Shown here in pieces: positions 1 to 10,999 of a DNA stretch of 64,000 bases. Both the position numbers and the translations under genes were made by a program. How positions within the stretch are numbered: position 1 is the first letter of the stretch; each line of letters begins with the position of its first letter. This DNA is from Allobosea lathyri (GTDB lineage Bacteria; Pseudomonadota; Alphaproteobacteria; Rhizobiales; Beijerinckiaceae): assembly GCF_900108245.1 (NCBI RefSeq), contig NZ_FNUY01000004.1:1-64000 (forward strand), in the 5' to 3' direction. The notes under the pieces were generated by a model, which worked only from the letters and a program-made list of their open reading frames with translations, was not told the origin of the DNA and did no database searches.

Positions 1-131
1 AAGGACGACAGCCAGCTTGCGATCGCCGCGCCCGTATTGGCGATGCGAAGGCTCTGCCCGCTCGTCTCGTCGAACAGATCGAGATGATGCTTGGCGATAT
101 CGCAACCGATGAAGCAGGGGTGTATGGTCAT
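1..131 (-). CDS. IS110-family transposase, N-terminal fragment (runs off the left edge)
   Basis: Reading the minus strand from an ATG at 131 gives an open frame to the window edge (about 43 residues) that begins MTIHPCFIGCDIAKHHLDLF. The pattern of a short hydrophobic strand, G-C-D-I-A-K and then L-D-L is the start of the DEDD (RuvC-like) domain of IS110/IS1111 transposases, in which the Asp is the first catalytic acid. The rest of the protein, including the C-terminal Tnp_20 domain with its catalytic Ser, lies outside the window, so intactness cannot be judged. The non-coding DNA just upstream (132-294) is what would be expected for the left end of such an element. Confidence 0.8.
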   Translation of the reverse strand, partial: MTIHPCFIGCDIAKHHLDLFDETSGQSLRIANTGAAIASWLSS

Positions 132-294
132 GGTGCCTGTCCCTGTGCTGCGAGGTCCGGTGCTAGCGGCCTCGGTCAACTGTTCAGGATGGGGTTACGC
201 AACGCGGGCGGGAACCGAGCCGGAACACGGTGTTCCCCACCAGGGATCCAACGGCTTCCCGCCCGCACCAAACATGACACGAATCTGACAAACA
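132..294 (-). mobile_element. Putative left end of the IS110-family element with candidate bridge-RNA region
   Basis: These 163 bases lie between the transposase start and the point where homology to another copy of a dispersed repeat begins (295). They contain an 11-bp perfect inverted repeat (204-214 with 256-266) enclosing a smaller hairpin (222-226 with 232-236, five-base loop). In the IS110 group, established work shows that the non-coding end upstream of the transposase encodes a structured bridge RNA that specifies target and donor DNA. Size, position and foldability fit that. The exact element terminus and core dinucleotide are inferred and not demonstrated. Confidence 0.5.
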
Positions 295-402
295 GGGATC
301 CATTCCGGAAGCTTTATCGGAAGCGCTCCGGAATGGATCCCGGGTCTCCGCTACGCTCCGCCCGGGATGACCAACCGCTTCAAATTGAACACGAAACAAT
401 CC
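295..402. repeat. Dispersed palindromic intergenic repeat, 5' arm apparently missing
   Basis: The segment matches 56360-56462: the same inner palindrome (GGGATCCATTCCGG against CCGGAATGGATCCC), the same outer 3' arm ending CCGGGATGAC (362-371), and a shared downstream flank containing TTGAACACGAA. The outer 5' arm GTCATCCCGG, present at 56325-56334 in the other copy, is absent here and is replaced by the presumed IS110 left end. This suggests that the element inserted into the repeat. Confidence 0.65.
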
Positions 403-407
403 AGGAC

Positions 408-812
408 TCACGCACCCAGCAGATCGATCAGTGGCGGGATCAATGGCTCGTCGGCTGGCGGCATGGACAATTCCCGGAGCTTGCCCGGCCGCACCCATTT
501 CAGGGCCTGGTTCTCCAGCGAGGAGACCGTGCCCTCCCAACGCCGGCAGATATAGAGCGGCATCAGCAGGTGGAACTCGGGATAGGCGTAGCTTGCGAAG
601 GTCAATGGCGCCAGGCAGTCCTCCTTCACGGTGATGCCGAGCTCTTCCGCGAGTTCGCGGATCAACGCCGGCTCGGGCCGTTCGCCGGATTCGAGCTTGC
701 CACCCGGAAATTCCCACAAGCCCGCCAGCGATTTGCCTTGCGGGCGCTGGGTGACCAGCACGCGATTATCGGCATCGATGAGGGCGCAGGCGACGACGAG
801 GAGGAGCTTCAC
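408..812 (-). CDS. mutT: Nudix hydrolase, MutT-type (8-oxo-dGTP diphosphatase)
   Basis: This 134-residue protein contains a complete Nudix box from Gly38 to Ile60: G-x5-E44-x7-R52-E53-x-x-E56-E57-x-G59-I. This is the metal-binding and catalytic signature for pyrophosphohydrolases. Length and the flanking W-E-F-P-G-G segment are typical of MutT, which removes 8-oxo-dGTP from the nucleotide pool. It is the last gene of a tightly spaced minus-strand group (argJ, EamA transporter, lipoprotein, mutT), starting 12 bases after the lipoprotein stop. The 8-oxo-dGTP substrate is inferred from family resemblance, and a related nucleotide substrate is possible. Confidence 0.88.
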   Translation of the reverse strand: MKLLLVVACALIDADNRVLVTQRPQGKSLAGLWEFPGGKLESGERPEPALIRELAEELGITVKEDCLAPLTFASYAYPEFHLLMPLYICRRWEGTVSSLENQALKWVRPGKLRELSMPPADEPLIPPLIDLLGA

Positions 813-824
813 GAAGACACAATC

Positions 825-1331
825 TCAATTTCCGGAGAGGATGGCTCTGACAGGTTCCTTCTCCTGACCTGTCACGGTCACGCTGTCATAGACCATCCCA
901 CCCTCGCGGAAGAAGGCCTCCTCATCGCCCCATAGCACTTGCGAGGACACGATGTATTCGCCCGGAGCGACGCCTTCGAATCCGAAGCGCCCATTCGCCT
1001 CGGCCTTGGTCGTCCGCATGTGTTCCACATAGGCCGGATCGGGATTGTCGGCGCGCGGATAATCGCGATGCGGCAGGTACTTGCCCTTGCCGAAGAGGTT
1101 TTTGAAGCGCTCGCGCGAAAACTCCGTTGCCGGAATCAGGTGCACGAGCTGGCCGGCCGCGTTGACCACGGTGCCCGACGCCTTCGTGCGGAAGGCATGG
1201 CCTGCGATGACGCCGGTGCCCGGCTTCTTGATGAACGCAGCTTCCGCCTCCGAGAATGCGACCGTCCCCGGCGTGCGTTCCATGCAGGCTGCAAGCAGGA
1301 GCGCGGCCCCCAATCCAAGCCAGGCTTTCAT
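825..1331 (-). CDS. Predicted lipoprotein with carboxypeptidase-regulatory-like domain
   Basis: The ATG at 1331 gives 168 residues starting with Met-Lys, a hydrophobic stretch and a lipobox L-A-A-C with Cys16, so the mature protein is probably lipidated and periplasmic. The C-terminal half contains the pattern T-K-A-E-A-N-G-R-F-G-F-E-G-V-A-P-G-E-Y. That is the hallmark of transthyretin-like, carboxypeptidase-regulatory beta-sandwich domains that often bind or present extracellular ligands. The start codon overlaps the stop of the preceding transporter frame (ATGA at 1328-1331), which suggests translational coupling. No enzymatic residues are recognisable and the function is unknown. Confidence 0.72.
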   Translation of the reverse strand: MKAWLGLGAALLLAACMERTPGTVAFSEAEAAFIKKPGTGVIAGHAFRTKASGTVVNAAGQLVHLIPATEFSRERFKNLFGKGKYLPHRDYPRADNPDPAYVEHMRTTKAEANGRFGFEGVAPGEYIVSSQVLWGDEEAFFREGGMVYDSVTVTGQEKEPVRAILSGN

Positions 1332-2268
1332 GATCCCCCCATCCTCCGTCGTGCCGTGGAAACCAGGAAGACGCCTGCGAGAATGACGCAGCCGCCGACC
1401 AACTGCCTCAGCTCCAGCGTCTCGTTGAGAATGATGATGCCCATGAGGGTCGCAACGGTCGGGACGAGATATCCCGTCATCGCGGCGCGCGTCGGCCCGG
1501 CCGCGCGAATCAAGCGCATGAACAGCGCCATCGGCACTGCGGTGCAGGCGATGCCTAGCGCGAGCATCGCCGGCCAGTGGTTCGCGAGCGGCGCAAACGC
1601 GGCCACTCCCGAGACTGCGAGCGTCAATCCCAATGCCACCAGCCCCGAGACGACCTGCTGGCCGAGCGCGAGCCGCGCGGGATCGCCAGCCGATGCGGGC
1701 ACGGCGCGGACATAGAATTGCCGGTGGCATAGGCGAGCATGGCCCCCACCATGGCGAGACCGCCAAGCGCCGTGCCGCCGCCTTCGATCAGCCGGGGGCC
1801 GATCAGCAGGCCGACCCCGACCATGCCGAGCAGGATGCCGCCAAGGCGCTGGCCGCTGAGCCGCTCCTCCGCGAAGAGGAGATGCGCGAAGATGGCGGTG
1901 ACCAGCGGTCCGGCGGCCTGGATCATCGCCGCCGGGCCGCTGGCGAGTTGCGTCAGCGCGTAGGCGACCAGAACATTGGGGACCCAGCCATTGGTGGCGC
2001 CGAGCACGAGCCAATGCCTGATTTCGGCGCGGCGCGGAATCGGGCTCTGCCCGAGCCAGATCACCCAGAGCGTCAGCGCGCCGGCTCCAAGCAGGCCGCG
2101 CCCGGCCGCGATCGCGAATGGCGAGACATCCCCCGCCATCAGCTTGATGAACAGGAAGCTGCAGCCCCAGAAGAAGGAGCAGACCAGCAGATTTCCGACG
2201 ATGAAGGCCCGGCTCGGCTCGGCCGGGCCGGCGACGTCAGGAGCGATAATCGCCATTGATCTCGACAT
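1328..2268 (-). pseudogene. EamA/DMT-family transporter interrupted by a frameshift
   Basis: Two frames together make one ten-helix drug/metabolite transporter. The N-terminal EamA half begins at 2268 (Met-Ser-Arg-Ser, with the helix LLVCSFFWGCSFLFIKLM). The C-terminal half, ending M-G-G-S at 1328, lies in another frame. They meet at about 1708-1720: one frame reads Y-A-T-G-N and then garbles, while the other continues F-Y-V-R-A-V-P-A-S-A-G-D. Inserting one base after GGCAA would restore G-N-F-Y-V-R, a normal DMT sequence. The gene overlaps the argJ 3' end by 32 bases. Either it is a recent pseudogene or the assembly has a one-base error. If intact it would export metabolites or amino acids. 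Confidence 0.8.
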
Positions 2269-3490
2269 AAGCCTTGGTCAGATCGCAGGTCCAGACGGTG
2301 GATCGGCCTCGGCCCAGCCCGAGATCGGCTGTGATGACGATGTGCTCGCCCCTCATGTAGTCGGAGACGGCGGTCTCGTCATAGGACGGCGCGCGCGCGC
2401 CCTGCTGCGCCACCATGATCTCGCCGAAGGAGATGTCGAGCCGGTCGCGGTCGGCGGGCTCGCCGGCCTTGCCCACCGCCATGACGACGCGGCCCCAATT
2501 GGCGTCCTCGCCGGCGATCGCGGTTTTCACCAGCGGCGAGTTGGCGATCGAGAGCGCGACGCGCTTGGCCGAACGGGCGGAGGTTGCGCCCGCCACCCGT
2601 ACTTCGACGAATTTGCGCGCGCCCTCGCCGTCCTTGCAGACGAGATGGGCCAATTCGAGCAGAAGCGAATTCAACGCCCGCTTGAAGCCCGAGAGGCGGG
2701 CATCGTTGATCTCGGTAATCTCAGGCACACCGCGATCGGTGGCCTTACCCGTGGCAAACAGCATCAGCGTGTCGGAGGTCGAGGTATCGCTGTCGACCGT
2801 GACGGCATTGAAGGAACCCTTCACGCCCTTGGACAGCAGCGCCTGAAGCACCGGCGCGGCGATGGCAGCGTCGGTGAAGACGAAGGAGAGCATCGTCGCC
2901 ATGTCCGGCGCGATCATGCCCGCGCCCTTGGCGATGCCGGCGAGCACGACGTCCTTGCCGTCGATCTTGGCTTTGCGGGAAAGCGCCTTCGGGAAGGTGT
3001 CGGTGGTCATGATCGCCTTGGCGGCGTCGACCCAGGGACCGTCGGCCGCGCGCTTGGCGCAATCCTGCAGGACGCCCTCGAACTTGGTCGCGTCGAGCGG
3101 CTCGCCGATCACGCCCGTCGAGGCGATGAAAACCTCCTGGGGCTTGCAGCCGGCAGCCTTGGCCGCGATCTGCGCGGTGAGCTTGACCGAATCACGCCCT
3201 TTCAGGCCGGTGAAGGCATTGGCATTGCCTGAATTGACCACCACGGCGCGGCCAGAGCCCTGCGCCAGGTTCTCGCGGCACCAGTCGACCGGGGCGGACG
3301 GACATTTCGAGCGGGTGAAGACGCCTGCGACCTGCGTGCCCTCGTCGAGCAGCATCAGCACGACGTCGGTACGTCCCCTGTAGCGGATGCCGGCCTCGGC
3401 AGTCGCGAAGCGAACGCCCGGCACGGCCGGAACCTTGGGCTGGCGCTTGGGCGCAAGCGGGGAAACGGGAACATCCTTGCCGGCCATCAT
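2237..3490 (-). CDS. argJ: Bifunctional glutamate N-acetyltransferase / amino-acid acetyltransferase
   Basis: This 417-residue protein has full-length ArgJ features. [12 protein letters not shown] lies near residues 85-95, and the autoproteolysis segment [14 protein letters not shown] lies near 185-200. There the Ala-Thr bond is cleaved and the new N-terminal Thr is the nucleophile. D-S-D-T-S-T-S-D-T is also conserved. ArgJ transfers the acetyl group of N-acetylornithine to glutamate, recycling acetyl in arginine synthesis, and some members also use acetyl-CoA. The gene follows an intrinsic terminator, so it probably starts its own transcript, which continues into the transporter, lipoprotein and mutT genes. 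A start one codon later (MAGKD) is equally possible. Confidence 0.95.
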   Translation of the reverse strand: MMAGKDVPVSPLAPKRQPKVPAVPGVRFATAEAGIRYRGRTDVVLMLLDEGTQVAGVFTRSKCPSAPVDWCRENLAQGSGRAVVVNSGNANAFTGLKGRDSVKLTAQIAAKAAGCKPQEVFIASTGVIGEPLDATKFEGVLQDCAKRAADGPWVDAAKAIMTTDTFPKALSRKAKIDGKDVVLAGIAKGAGMIAPDMATMLSFVFTDAAIAAPVLQALLSKGVKGSFNAVTVDSDTSTSDTLMLFATGKATDRGVPEITEINDARLSGFKRALNSLLLELAHLVCKDGEGARKFVEVRVAGATSARSAKRVALSIANSPLVKTAIAGEDANWGRVVMAVGKAGEPADRDRLDISFGEIMVAQQGARAPSYDETAVSDYMRGEHIVITADLGLGRGRSTVWTCDLTKAYVEINGDYRS

Positions 3491-3537
3491 GGCGCCTCCT
3501 GTGCGGGGAGGCTGATGTGCCGCAGACGGATGACGAA

Positions 3538-3573
3538 AACAAGAAGGGCGGCCATGAAGCCGCCCTTCTTGTT
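3538..3573 (-). terminator. Intrinsic terminator downstream of the PPIase gene
   Basis: A 15-bp perfect inverted repeat (3538-3552 with 3559-3573) has a six-base loop. On the minus strand it is followed by TTTT, and on the plus strand by TTT. Its position between the PPIase stop (3670) and the argJ start (3490) separates these two same-strand genes. Confidence 0.8.
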
Positions 3574-3593
3574 TCTACGAGGACTGTCGCCCA

Positions 3594-3659
3594 CGTCATG
3601 CTCGGGCTTGACCCGAGCATCTCCGGCAAGGGACTCTCGGGTCAAACCCGAGAATGACG
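3594..3659. repeat. Palindromic intergenic repeat with two internal hairpins
   Basis: The segment is bounded by CGTCAT and ATGACG and contains two hairpins, 3601-3617 (CTCGGG-loop-CCCGAG) and 3636-3652 (CTCGGG-loop-CCCGAG). This architecture is typical of short dispersed extragenic palindromes of Hyphomicrobiales. The outer GTCAT/ATGAC ends are shared with the repeat at 56325-56436, although the interior differs. Confidence 0.6.
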
Positions 3660-3669
3660 ACCCAGCGGC

Positions 3670-4527
3670 TCAGGGCTTCTTGGGCTCGGCCGGCTTGGGC
3701 GCATCCTTGGCGGCAGGCGCCTCGGCGGGCTTGTCCAGACGCTCGACCTTGGCTTTCTCGCGCAGTGCCAGAACGATGTCCTGCTGCGCCTTGCGCTCCA
3801 GATACTGGTCGATCTGCGGCTTGACCGAAGCAAAGTCCGGCAGCGGCTTGCTGCGCTTGTCCTCGAGCTTGATGACATGCCAGCCGAACTGGCTCTTCAC
3901 CGGGTCGGAAACCTGGCCCTTGGAGAGCTTGAAGGCGGTTTCGGCGAATTCCGGCACCATGCGGTCCTTGGTGAACCAGCCGAGATCGCCGCCCTCCTTG
4001 CCGGAGCCCGGATCCTTGGACAGCTCGGCGGCAACCTTGGCGAAATCCTCGCCCTTCTTGATGCGCTCGGCCGCAGCCTTGGCCTGGGCCTCGTCCTCGA
4101 CGAGGATATGGCGCGCATGCACCTCTTCCTCGGGCGCCATCGCCTTGGTCGTGTCGTCGAACAGCTTCTTGGCGGCTTCCGGCGTCGCGGCCTTCTTGGC
4201 CTCGCGCTGCAGATACTCGTCCAGCAGCACCTTTTCGCGATAATAAGCGAGGCGGGCGGCGAACTCAGGAGCGTCGCCGATCTTGGCGGCGGTCGCCGCC
4301 TTGGCGCCAAGCTTCAGATCGACCAGATAGTTGATGACTTCGTCGCGTTTCCGCTCGTCGGGAAGCTGCGCGAGACGCTCGCCCAGATCCTCCGTCGCGA
4401 GCGCCATGTCGCGCTCGGTGATGGCGATGCCGTCGACCTTGGCGACGACCTTGTCGGCCTGGGCCAGCGCAGGCGCTGTCGTGAGCATGAGCCCGAGGGA
4501 GAGCGTGGCAAGGCGAGACAACTTCAT
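3670..4527 (-). CDS. Parvulin-type peptidyl-prolyl cis-trans isomerase, periplasmic (PrsA/SurA-like)
   Basis: The ATG at 4527 (AAAGGG upstream) gives 285 residues with a Sec signal peptide ending near A-L-A-Q-A. A parvulin domain follows in the middle: V-H-A-R-H-I-L-V near residues 130-140, then G-G-D-L-G-W-F, F-K-L-S-K-G-Q-V-S-D-P-V, and G-W-H-V-I-K-L-E. The N-terminal and C-terminal helices resemble the chaperone arms of PrsA/SurA, and the tail is rich in Ala, Pro and Lys. It should assist folding of exported proteins, which fits its divergent position next to secA. An upstream in-frame ATG would add six residues. Confidence 0.9.
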   Translation of the reverse strand: MKLSRLATLSLGLMLTTAPALAQADKVVAKVDGIAITERDMALATEDLGERLAQLPDERKRDEVINYLVDLKLGAKAATAAKIGDAPEFAARLAYYREKVLLDEYLQREAKKAATPEAAKKLFDDTTKAMAPEEEVHARHILVEDEAQAKAAAERIKKGEDFAKVAAELSKDPGSGKEGGDLGWFTKDRMVPEFAETAFKLSKGQVSDPVKSQFGWHVIKLEDKRSKPLPDFASVKPQIDQYLERKAQQDIVLALREKAKVERLDKPAEAPAAKDAPKPAEPKKP

Positions 4528-4876
4528 GAGCGTGCCCTTTCGCATAGAGCCGAAATCGGTGATTGCGGCTGCACTGCCAGTTGAACGCGGCAAAGGCAAG
4601 GCGGTTGCGGCCCTGCCGCTGCGATATCACGAAGCTTTGCGGCTCGCGCGACACGCAATTGCAATCATCACGCTCCACTCCCTTGGAAGGCGAGGTTGAA
4701 AACCCCACATCATCGCGGAATTCGCTTGCACCAAGTGCCTCACTTGGTGAAAGGCGGCGCTGGACCCCGTACTCGCACGCGTCTAAACACGCGGTCGCAT
4801 TGAGAATTATCAGGCTACCGGCTGCGCGCGCGCCACCGCAGCACGGCCGGAAGCCTCACCATCGAAAGGCCCAACT
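4528..4876. promoter_or_regulatory. Divergent PPIase/secA intergenic region with a 21-bp perfect palindrome
   Basis: No gene is seen in these 349 bases between divergent start codons. The notable element is CACCAAGTG-CCT-CACTTGGTG at 4729-4749, a perfect 9-bp inverted repeat with three central bases, about 130 bases before secA. It could be an operator or a hairpin in the secA leader. Promoters must lie here, but I cannot assign boxes with confidence. Confidence 0.5.
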
Positions 4877-7663
<2,787 letters not shown>

Positions 7664-7776
7664 CAGGAGCATTCGCGCGGCCCGGCTCGCGCGGGTTGCA
7701 TCCGCCCGTCACAATCGTCAGGTTATTGGCGACTCGGCGCTGGGCCTGATGATCAGCGCCTTGGAGGGGCGGTCGA

Positions 7777-8751
7777 ATGGATGTTTCCGGTTTCAATCTC
7801 GTCGTGGTGGCGCTCGTCGCGCTCGCCATCCTGACGATCGCACTGGGCGTCCGGACCGTCCCGCAGGGTTACAACTACACGATCGAGCGCTTCGGCCGTT
7901 ACTCGCGCACGCTTGGCGCGGGGCTAGGCCTGATCGTGCCCTATATCGACCGGGTCGGGCACAAGGTGAATGTCATGGAGCAGGTGCTCGACATTCCCAG
8001 CCAGGAGGCGATCACCAAGGACAATGCCGGGGTCAAGGTCGACGCCGCCGCCTTCTACCAGGTGCTCGATGCCGCCAAGGCGCGCTATGAGGTATCCTCG
8101 CTCGACGATGCGCTGATGGTCCTGACCATGACCAACATCCGCACAGTCGTCGGTTCGATGGATCTCGACCAGTTGCTGTCGCATCGCGACGAGATCAACG
8201 AGCGGCTGCTGCGCGTCATGGACGCAGCCGCCTCGCCCTGGGGCGTGAAGGTCACGCGCATCGAGATCAGGGATATCCTGCCGCCTGCCGATATCGTCGG
8301 CGCCATGAACCGGCAGATGAAGGCGGAGCGCGAGAAACGTGCCGCCGTGCTCGAGGCCGACGGCATGCGCCAGGCCGAGATCCTGCGCGCGGAGGGCCTG
8401 AAGCAGTCGCAGATCCTCGCAGCGGAAGGCCGCAAGGAAGCCGCCTTCCGTGACGCCGAGGCGCGCGAGCGCTCGGCGGAAGCCGAAGCCGCCGCGACCG
8501 CCATGGTCTCCGAAGCGATCAGCAAGGGCGACATCCAGGCCGCTAACTTCCTGATTGCCGAGCGCTATACCGACGCACTGAAGGCGATCGCCTCCGCACC
8601 CAACAGCAAGGTCGTGATCGTACCCATCGAGGCTGCAGCCCTTGCCGGCACGGTCGGCGGTATCGCCCAACTGACTCGCGCCGTCTTCGGCGAGGAAGCG
8701 GTCGAGGCGCGGCGCACGGGCTCCGTGCCCTCGACCGGCCGGACGGGCTGA
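7777..8751 (+). CDS. SPFH/Band 7 (stomatin-like, QmcA-type) membrane protein
   Basis: This 324-residue protein has one N-terminal membrane helix (residues about 5-25). A Band 7 domain follows, starting V-R-T-V-P-Q-G-Y-N-Y-T-I-E-R-F-G-R-Y, and then a long Ala/Glu/Arg-rich coiled coil (about 180-245) typical of oligomerising SPFH proteins. It ends 10 bases before an nfeD-type gene. The stomatin-NfeD pair is conserved in bacteria (E. coli qmcA-ybbJ) and forms membrane assemblies linked to membrane quality control. The specific role here is inferred from that pairing. Confidence 0.92.
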   Translation: MDVSGFNLVVVALVALAILTIALGVRTVPQGYNYTIERFGRYSRTLGAGLGLIVPYIDRVGHKVNVMEQVLDIPSQEAITKDNAGVKVDAAAFYQVLDAAKARYEVSSLDDALMVLTMTNIRTVVGSMDLDQLLSHRDEINERLLRVMDAAASPWGVKVTRIEIRDILPPADIVGAMNRQMKAEREKRAAVLEADGMRQAEILRAEGLKQSQILAAEGRKEAAFRDAEARERSAEAEAAATAMVSEAISKGDIQAANFLIAERYTDALKAIASAPNSKVVIVPIEAAALAGTVGGIAQLTRAVFGEEAVEARRTGSVPSTGRTG

Positions 8752-8761
8752 GAGGTCGAAA

Positions 8762-9208
8762 ATGCTCGAATGGTTCGGTTCGCTGGGGGGCTGGAGCTGG
8801 GTCATTCTCGGCCTGGTTCTGATCGGCGGCGAGACCCTGGCGCCGGGCGTCTTCCTGATCTGGCTTGGGCTTGCCGCCCTGTTCACGGGCCTCTTCGTCG
8901 GAGCGACCGGCATTGGCTGGCAGGCTGCCGCCCTCGTCTTCTGTGTGCTCAGTGTCGCCAACGTCATCCTCGGCCGCATCCTGACCCGGCGCAGCTCTGA
9001 GGAACCCGATGCCGCCACGGGGCTGAACGACCGTGGCCGGCAGCTGATCGGCAAGGTCTTCAGGATCGAGGCAACGATGACCGGCGGAGAGGGCCGCGTC
9101 CGCGTCGGCGATTCCTCCTGGCGCGTTATCGGCCCCGAATTGCTCGCCGGCAGCGAGGTCCGCGTCGTGCGCGTCGACGGCGCGACGCTCGTGGTCGAGA
9201 AGGCCTGA
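8762..9208 (+). CDS. NfeD family membrane protein (short form)
   Basis: The 148-residue protein has three or four hydrophobic helices in its first 75 residues and a C-terminal OB-fold-like domain (about 90-145). The latter shows the NfeD pattern G-K-V-F-R-I-E, G-R-V-R-V-G-D-S-S-W-R-V and V-V-R-V-D-G-A-T-L-V-V-E. It lies immediately after the SPFH gene and is probably co-translated. Short NfeD proteins act with their SPFH partner, whereas the protease domain of long NfeD proteins is absent. Confidence 0.9.
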   Translation: MLEWFGSLGGWSWVILGLVLIGGETLAPGVFLIWLGLAALFTGLFVGATGIGWQAAALVFCVLSVANVILGRILTRRSSEEPDAATGLNDRGRQLIGKVFRIEATMTGGEGRVRVGDSSWRVIGPELLAGSEVRVVRVDGATLVVEKA

Positions 9209-9306
9209 GGCCGCGACGACTTCGCGCAAGCGCGGAACCAAGAAACCGGTTGTCCGCGGCTCCGCGAGGTCTATAGCGAACGCTCCGTCATCAACCGATC
9301 CACGTC

Positions 9307-10563
9307 ATGAACAGCCCCAGCGAACGCCTGTCCCTCCCCAAGGACCGCATCAAGGTCCTGTTACTCGAGGGTATCAACGATTCTGCCGCCAATCTGATGG
9401 TCCAGGCCGGTTACGCCAACATGGTGCGGCTGCCCAAGGCGCTCGACCATGACGCCCTGCTCAAGGCGCTCGAGGGCGTGCATGTGCTGGGTATCCGTTC
9501 GCGCACACAGCTGACGCAAGAGGTACTGGGCCATGCCAGCCGCCTCTTCGCCGTCGGCTGCTTCTCCGTCGGCACCAATCAGGTCGATCTCCAGGCCGCT
9601 CGCGCCCGTGGCGTTCCGGTCTTCAATGCGCCCTTCTCGAACACGCGCAGCGTCGCCGAACTCGTCATCGGCGAGATCGTCATGCTGCTGCGCAAGGTCA
9701 CCGACCGCTCGATCTCGGCCCATGTCGGCGGCTGGGACAAATCCGCCAACGGCTCCTTCGAGGTCCGCGGCAAGATCCTCGGCATCGTCGGCTATGGCAA
9801 TATCGGCAGCCAGCTCTCGACGCTCGCCGAGGCGATGGGCATGCGGGTGATCTATTACGACCACACCGACCGCCTGCGCCACGGCAACACCGAACCGGTA
9901 GACAGCCTCGAAGAACTGCTCGGGTCCAGCGACATCGTCTCGCTGCACGTTCCCGAAACACCGCAGACCAACGGCATGATCGGGGCGCAGCAGATCGCCG
10001 CGATGAAGCCGGGCTCTTATCTCATCAACAACTCGCGCGGCACGGTGGTCGATCTCGATGCCGCCGCAGCAGCCTTGCGCAGCGGCCACCTCGCAGGCGC
10101 CGCCGTCGACGTGTTTCCAGTCGAGCCGGCCTCGAATGCCGACCGCTTCGTCTCGCCGCTTCAGGGCTTGCCCAACGTCATCCTCACTCCCCATGTCGGT
10201 GGCTCGACCGAAGAGGCGCAGGAGCGCATCGGCGCCGAGGTCGCGCGCAAGCTGGTCGATTACTCCGATGTCGGCTCAACGGTCGGTGCCGTCAATTTCC
10301 CGCAGGTCCAGCTGGCGGCGCGCGCCACCGGTACGCGCTTCATCCACGTCCAGCGCAATGTGCCGGGCATGCTGCGGCGCCTGAACGACGTCTTCGCCAA
10401 CCGCGAGGTCAACATCTCCGCGCAGAACTACCAGACCGACGGCGAGATCGGCTATGTCGTGATGGAAGCCGATCGCATCGGCCGGGAGGCGCGCGATATC
10501 CTCAAGGAAATCGCCGCTCTCGACGGAACGATCCGGGCCAGGCTGCTGTATCAACGCGACTGA
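9307..10563 (+). CDS. serA: D-3-phosphoglycerate dehydrogenase
   Basis: This 418-residue protein is close to the E. coli SerA length of about 410. It has the substrate-binding N-terminal segment, a Rossmann NAD site G-I-V-G-Y-G-N-I-G-S (about residues 158-167), the catalytic Arg in N-N-S-R-G-T-V-V-D, Glu in F-P-V-E-P, and His in L-T-P-H-V-G-G-S-T. A C-terminal ACT domain (about 340-418) is present, so serine feedback is expected. The enzyme makes 3-phosphohydroxypyruvate, the first step of serine synthesis. It stands alone, without serB or serC next to it. Confidence 0.94.
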   Translation: MNSPSERLSLPKDRIKVLLLEGINDSAANLMVQAGYANMVRLPKALDHDALLKALEGVHVLGIRSRTQLTQEVLGHASRLFAVGCFSVGTNQVDLQAARARGVPVFNAPFSNTRSVAELVIGEIVMLLRKVTDRSISAHVGGWDKSANGSFEVRGKILGIVGYGNIGSQLSTLAEAMGMRVIYYDHTDRLRHGNTEPVDSLEELLGSSDIVSLHVPETPQTNGMIGAQQIAAMKPGSYLINNSRGTVVDLDAAAAALRSGHLAGAAVDVFPVEPASNADRFVSPLQGLPNVILTPHVGGSTEEAQERIGAEVARKLVDYSDVGSTVGAVNFPQVQLAARATGTRFIHVQRNVPGMLRRLNDVFANREVNISAQNYQTDGEIGYVVMEADRIGREARDILKEIAALDGTIRARLLYQRD

Positions 10564-10585
10564 ACCAGGGCGACCGGCCGGCTGG

Positions 10586-10768
10586 TCAGTGCTGCTTCTT
10601 GCCGCCCGGCTTCGTCGCCGTCTGCACCGCGACGGGGTCGCTTGCCGGGAAAGTGTCCTTCAAGGCCCGGTCGAGCTCGGCATCCTTGCCCTGCTTGCGC
10701 GCGGCCTGCCGCTGCTCCTTCTGTTCCTTGTGCAGGCTTTCCTTGGCCGGGTTCGTGGTCGTCGCCAT
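10586..10768 (-). CDS. Small charged protein with a D-T-F-P-A-S-D-P motif
   Basis: The ATG at 10768 is preceded by AAGGGG at a good distance and gives 60 residues; an upstream in-frame ATG at 10786 has no such site. The protein is hydrophilic, rich in Lys, Gln and Ala, and carries L-D-R-A-L-K-D-T-F-P-A-S-D-P-V in its second half. That motif recurs in short uncharacterised proteins of Hyphomicrobiales and other proteobacteria. No membrane segment or catalytic signature is visible. It is convergent with serA, 22 bases apart. Confidence 0.7.
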   Translation of the reverse strand: MATTTNPAKESLHKEQKEQRQAARKQGKDAELDRALKDTFPASDPVAVQTATKPGGKKQH

Positions 10769-10999
10769 GATGGCCCCTTTTCGCAATCTGCCCGCATCGA
10801 CGACGCAGGCTTCTCACGAGGACAACGCAAAGTCCGCTGTCCCGTTCCAACTCTGCGGCAGCGAGCCAGAACGTCCGCGCAAGCGCGCCATGACAGAGCA
10901 GGAGCGGCACTGGATCGCCCGCGCCTGCCACACCATCTGTCGGCATGAACACCACTTGCTCCGTCAGCTCTCCCTGACGGAGCACAAGCAGGGGCTGTC

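Noticed and set aside
1328..2268. Programmed frameshifting in the EamA gene
   Set aside because: No slippery heptamer or strong downstream structure is evident at 1708-1720, and DMT transporters are not known to use recoding. A mutation or sequencing error is simpler.
10790..10999. Possible gene on either strand between the small charged protein and the flavin oxidoreductase
   Set aside because: Frames here lack ribosome sites and recognisable motifs and are best read as untranslated DNA.
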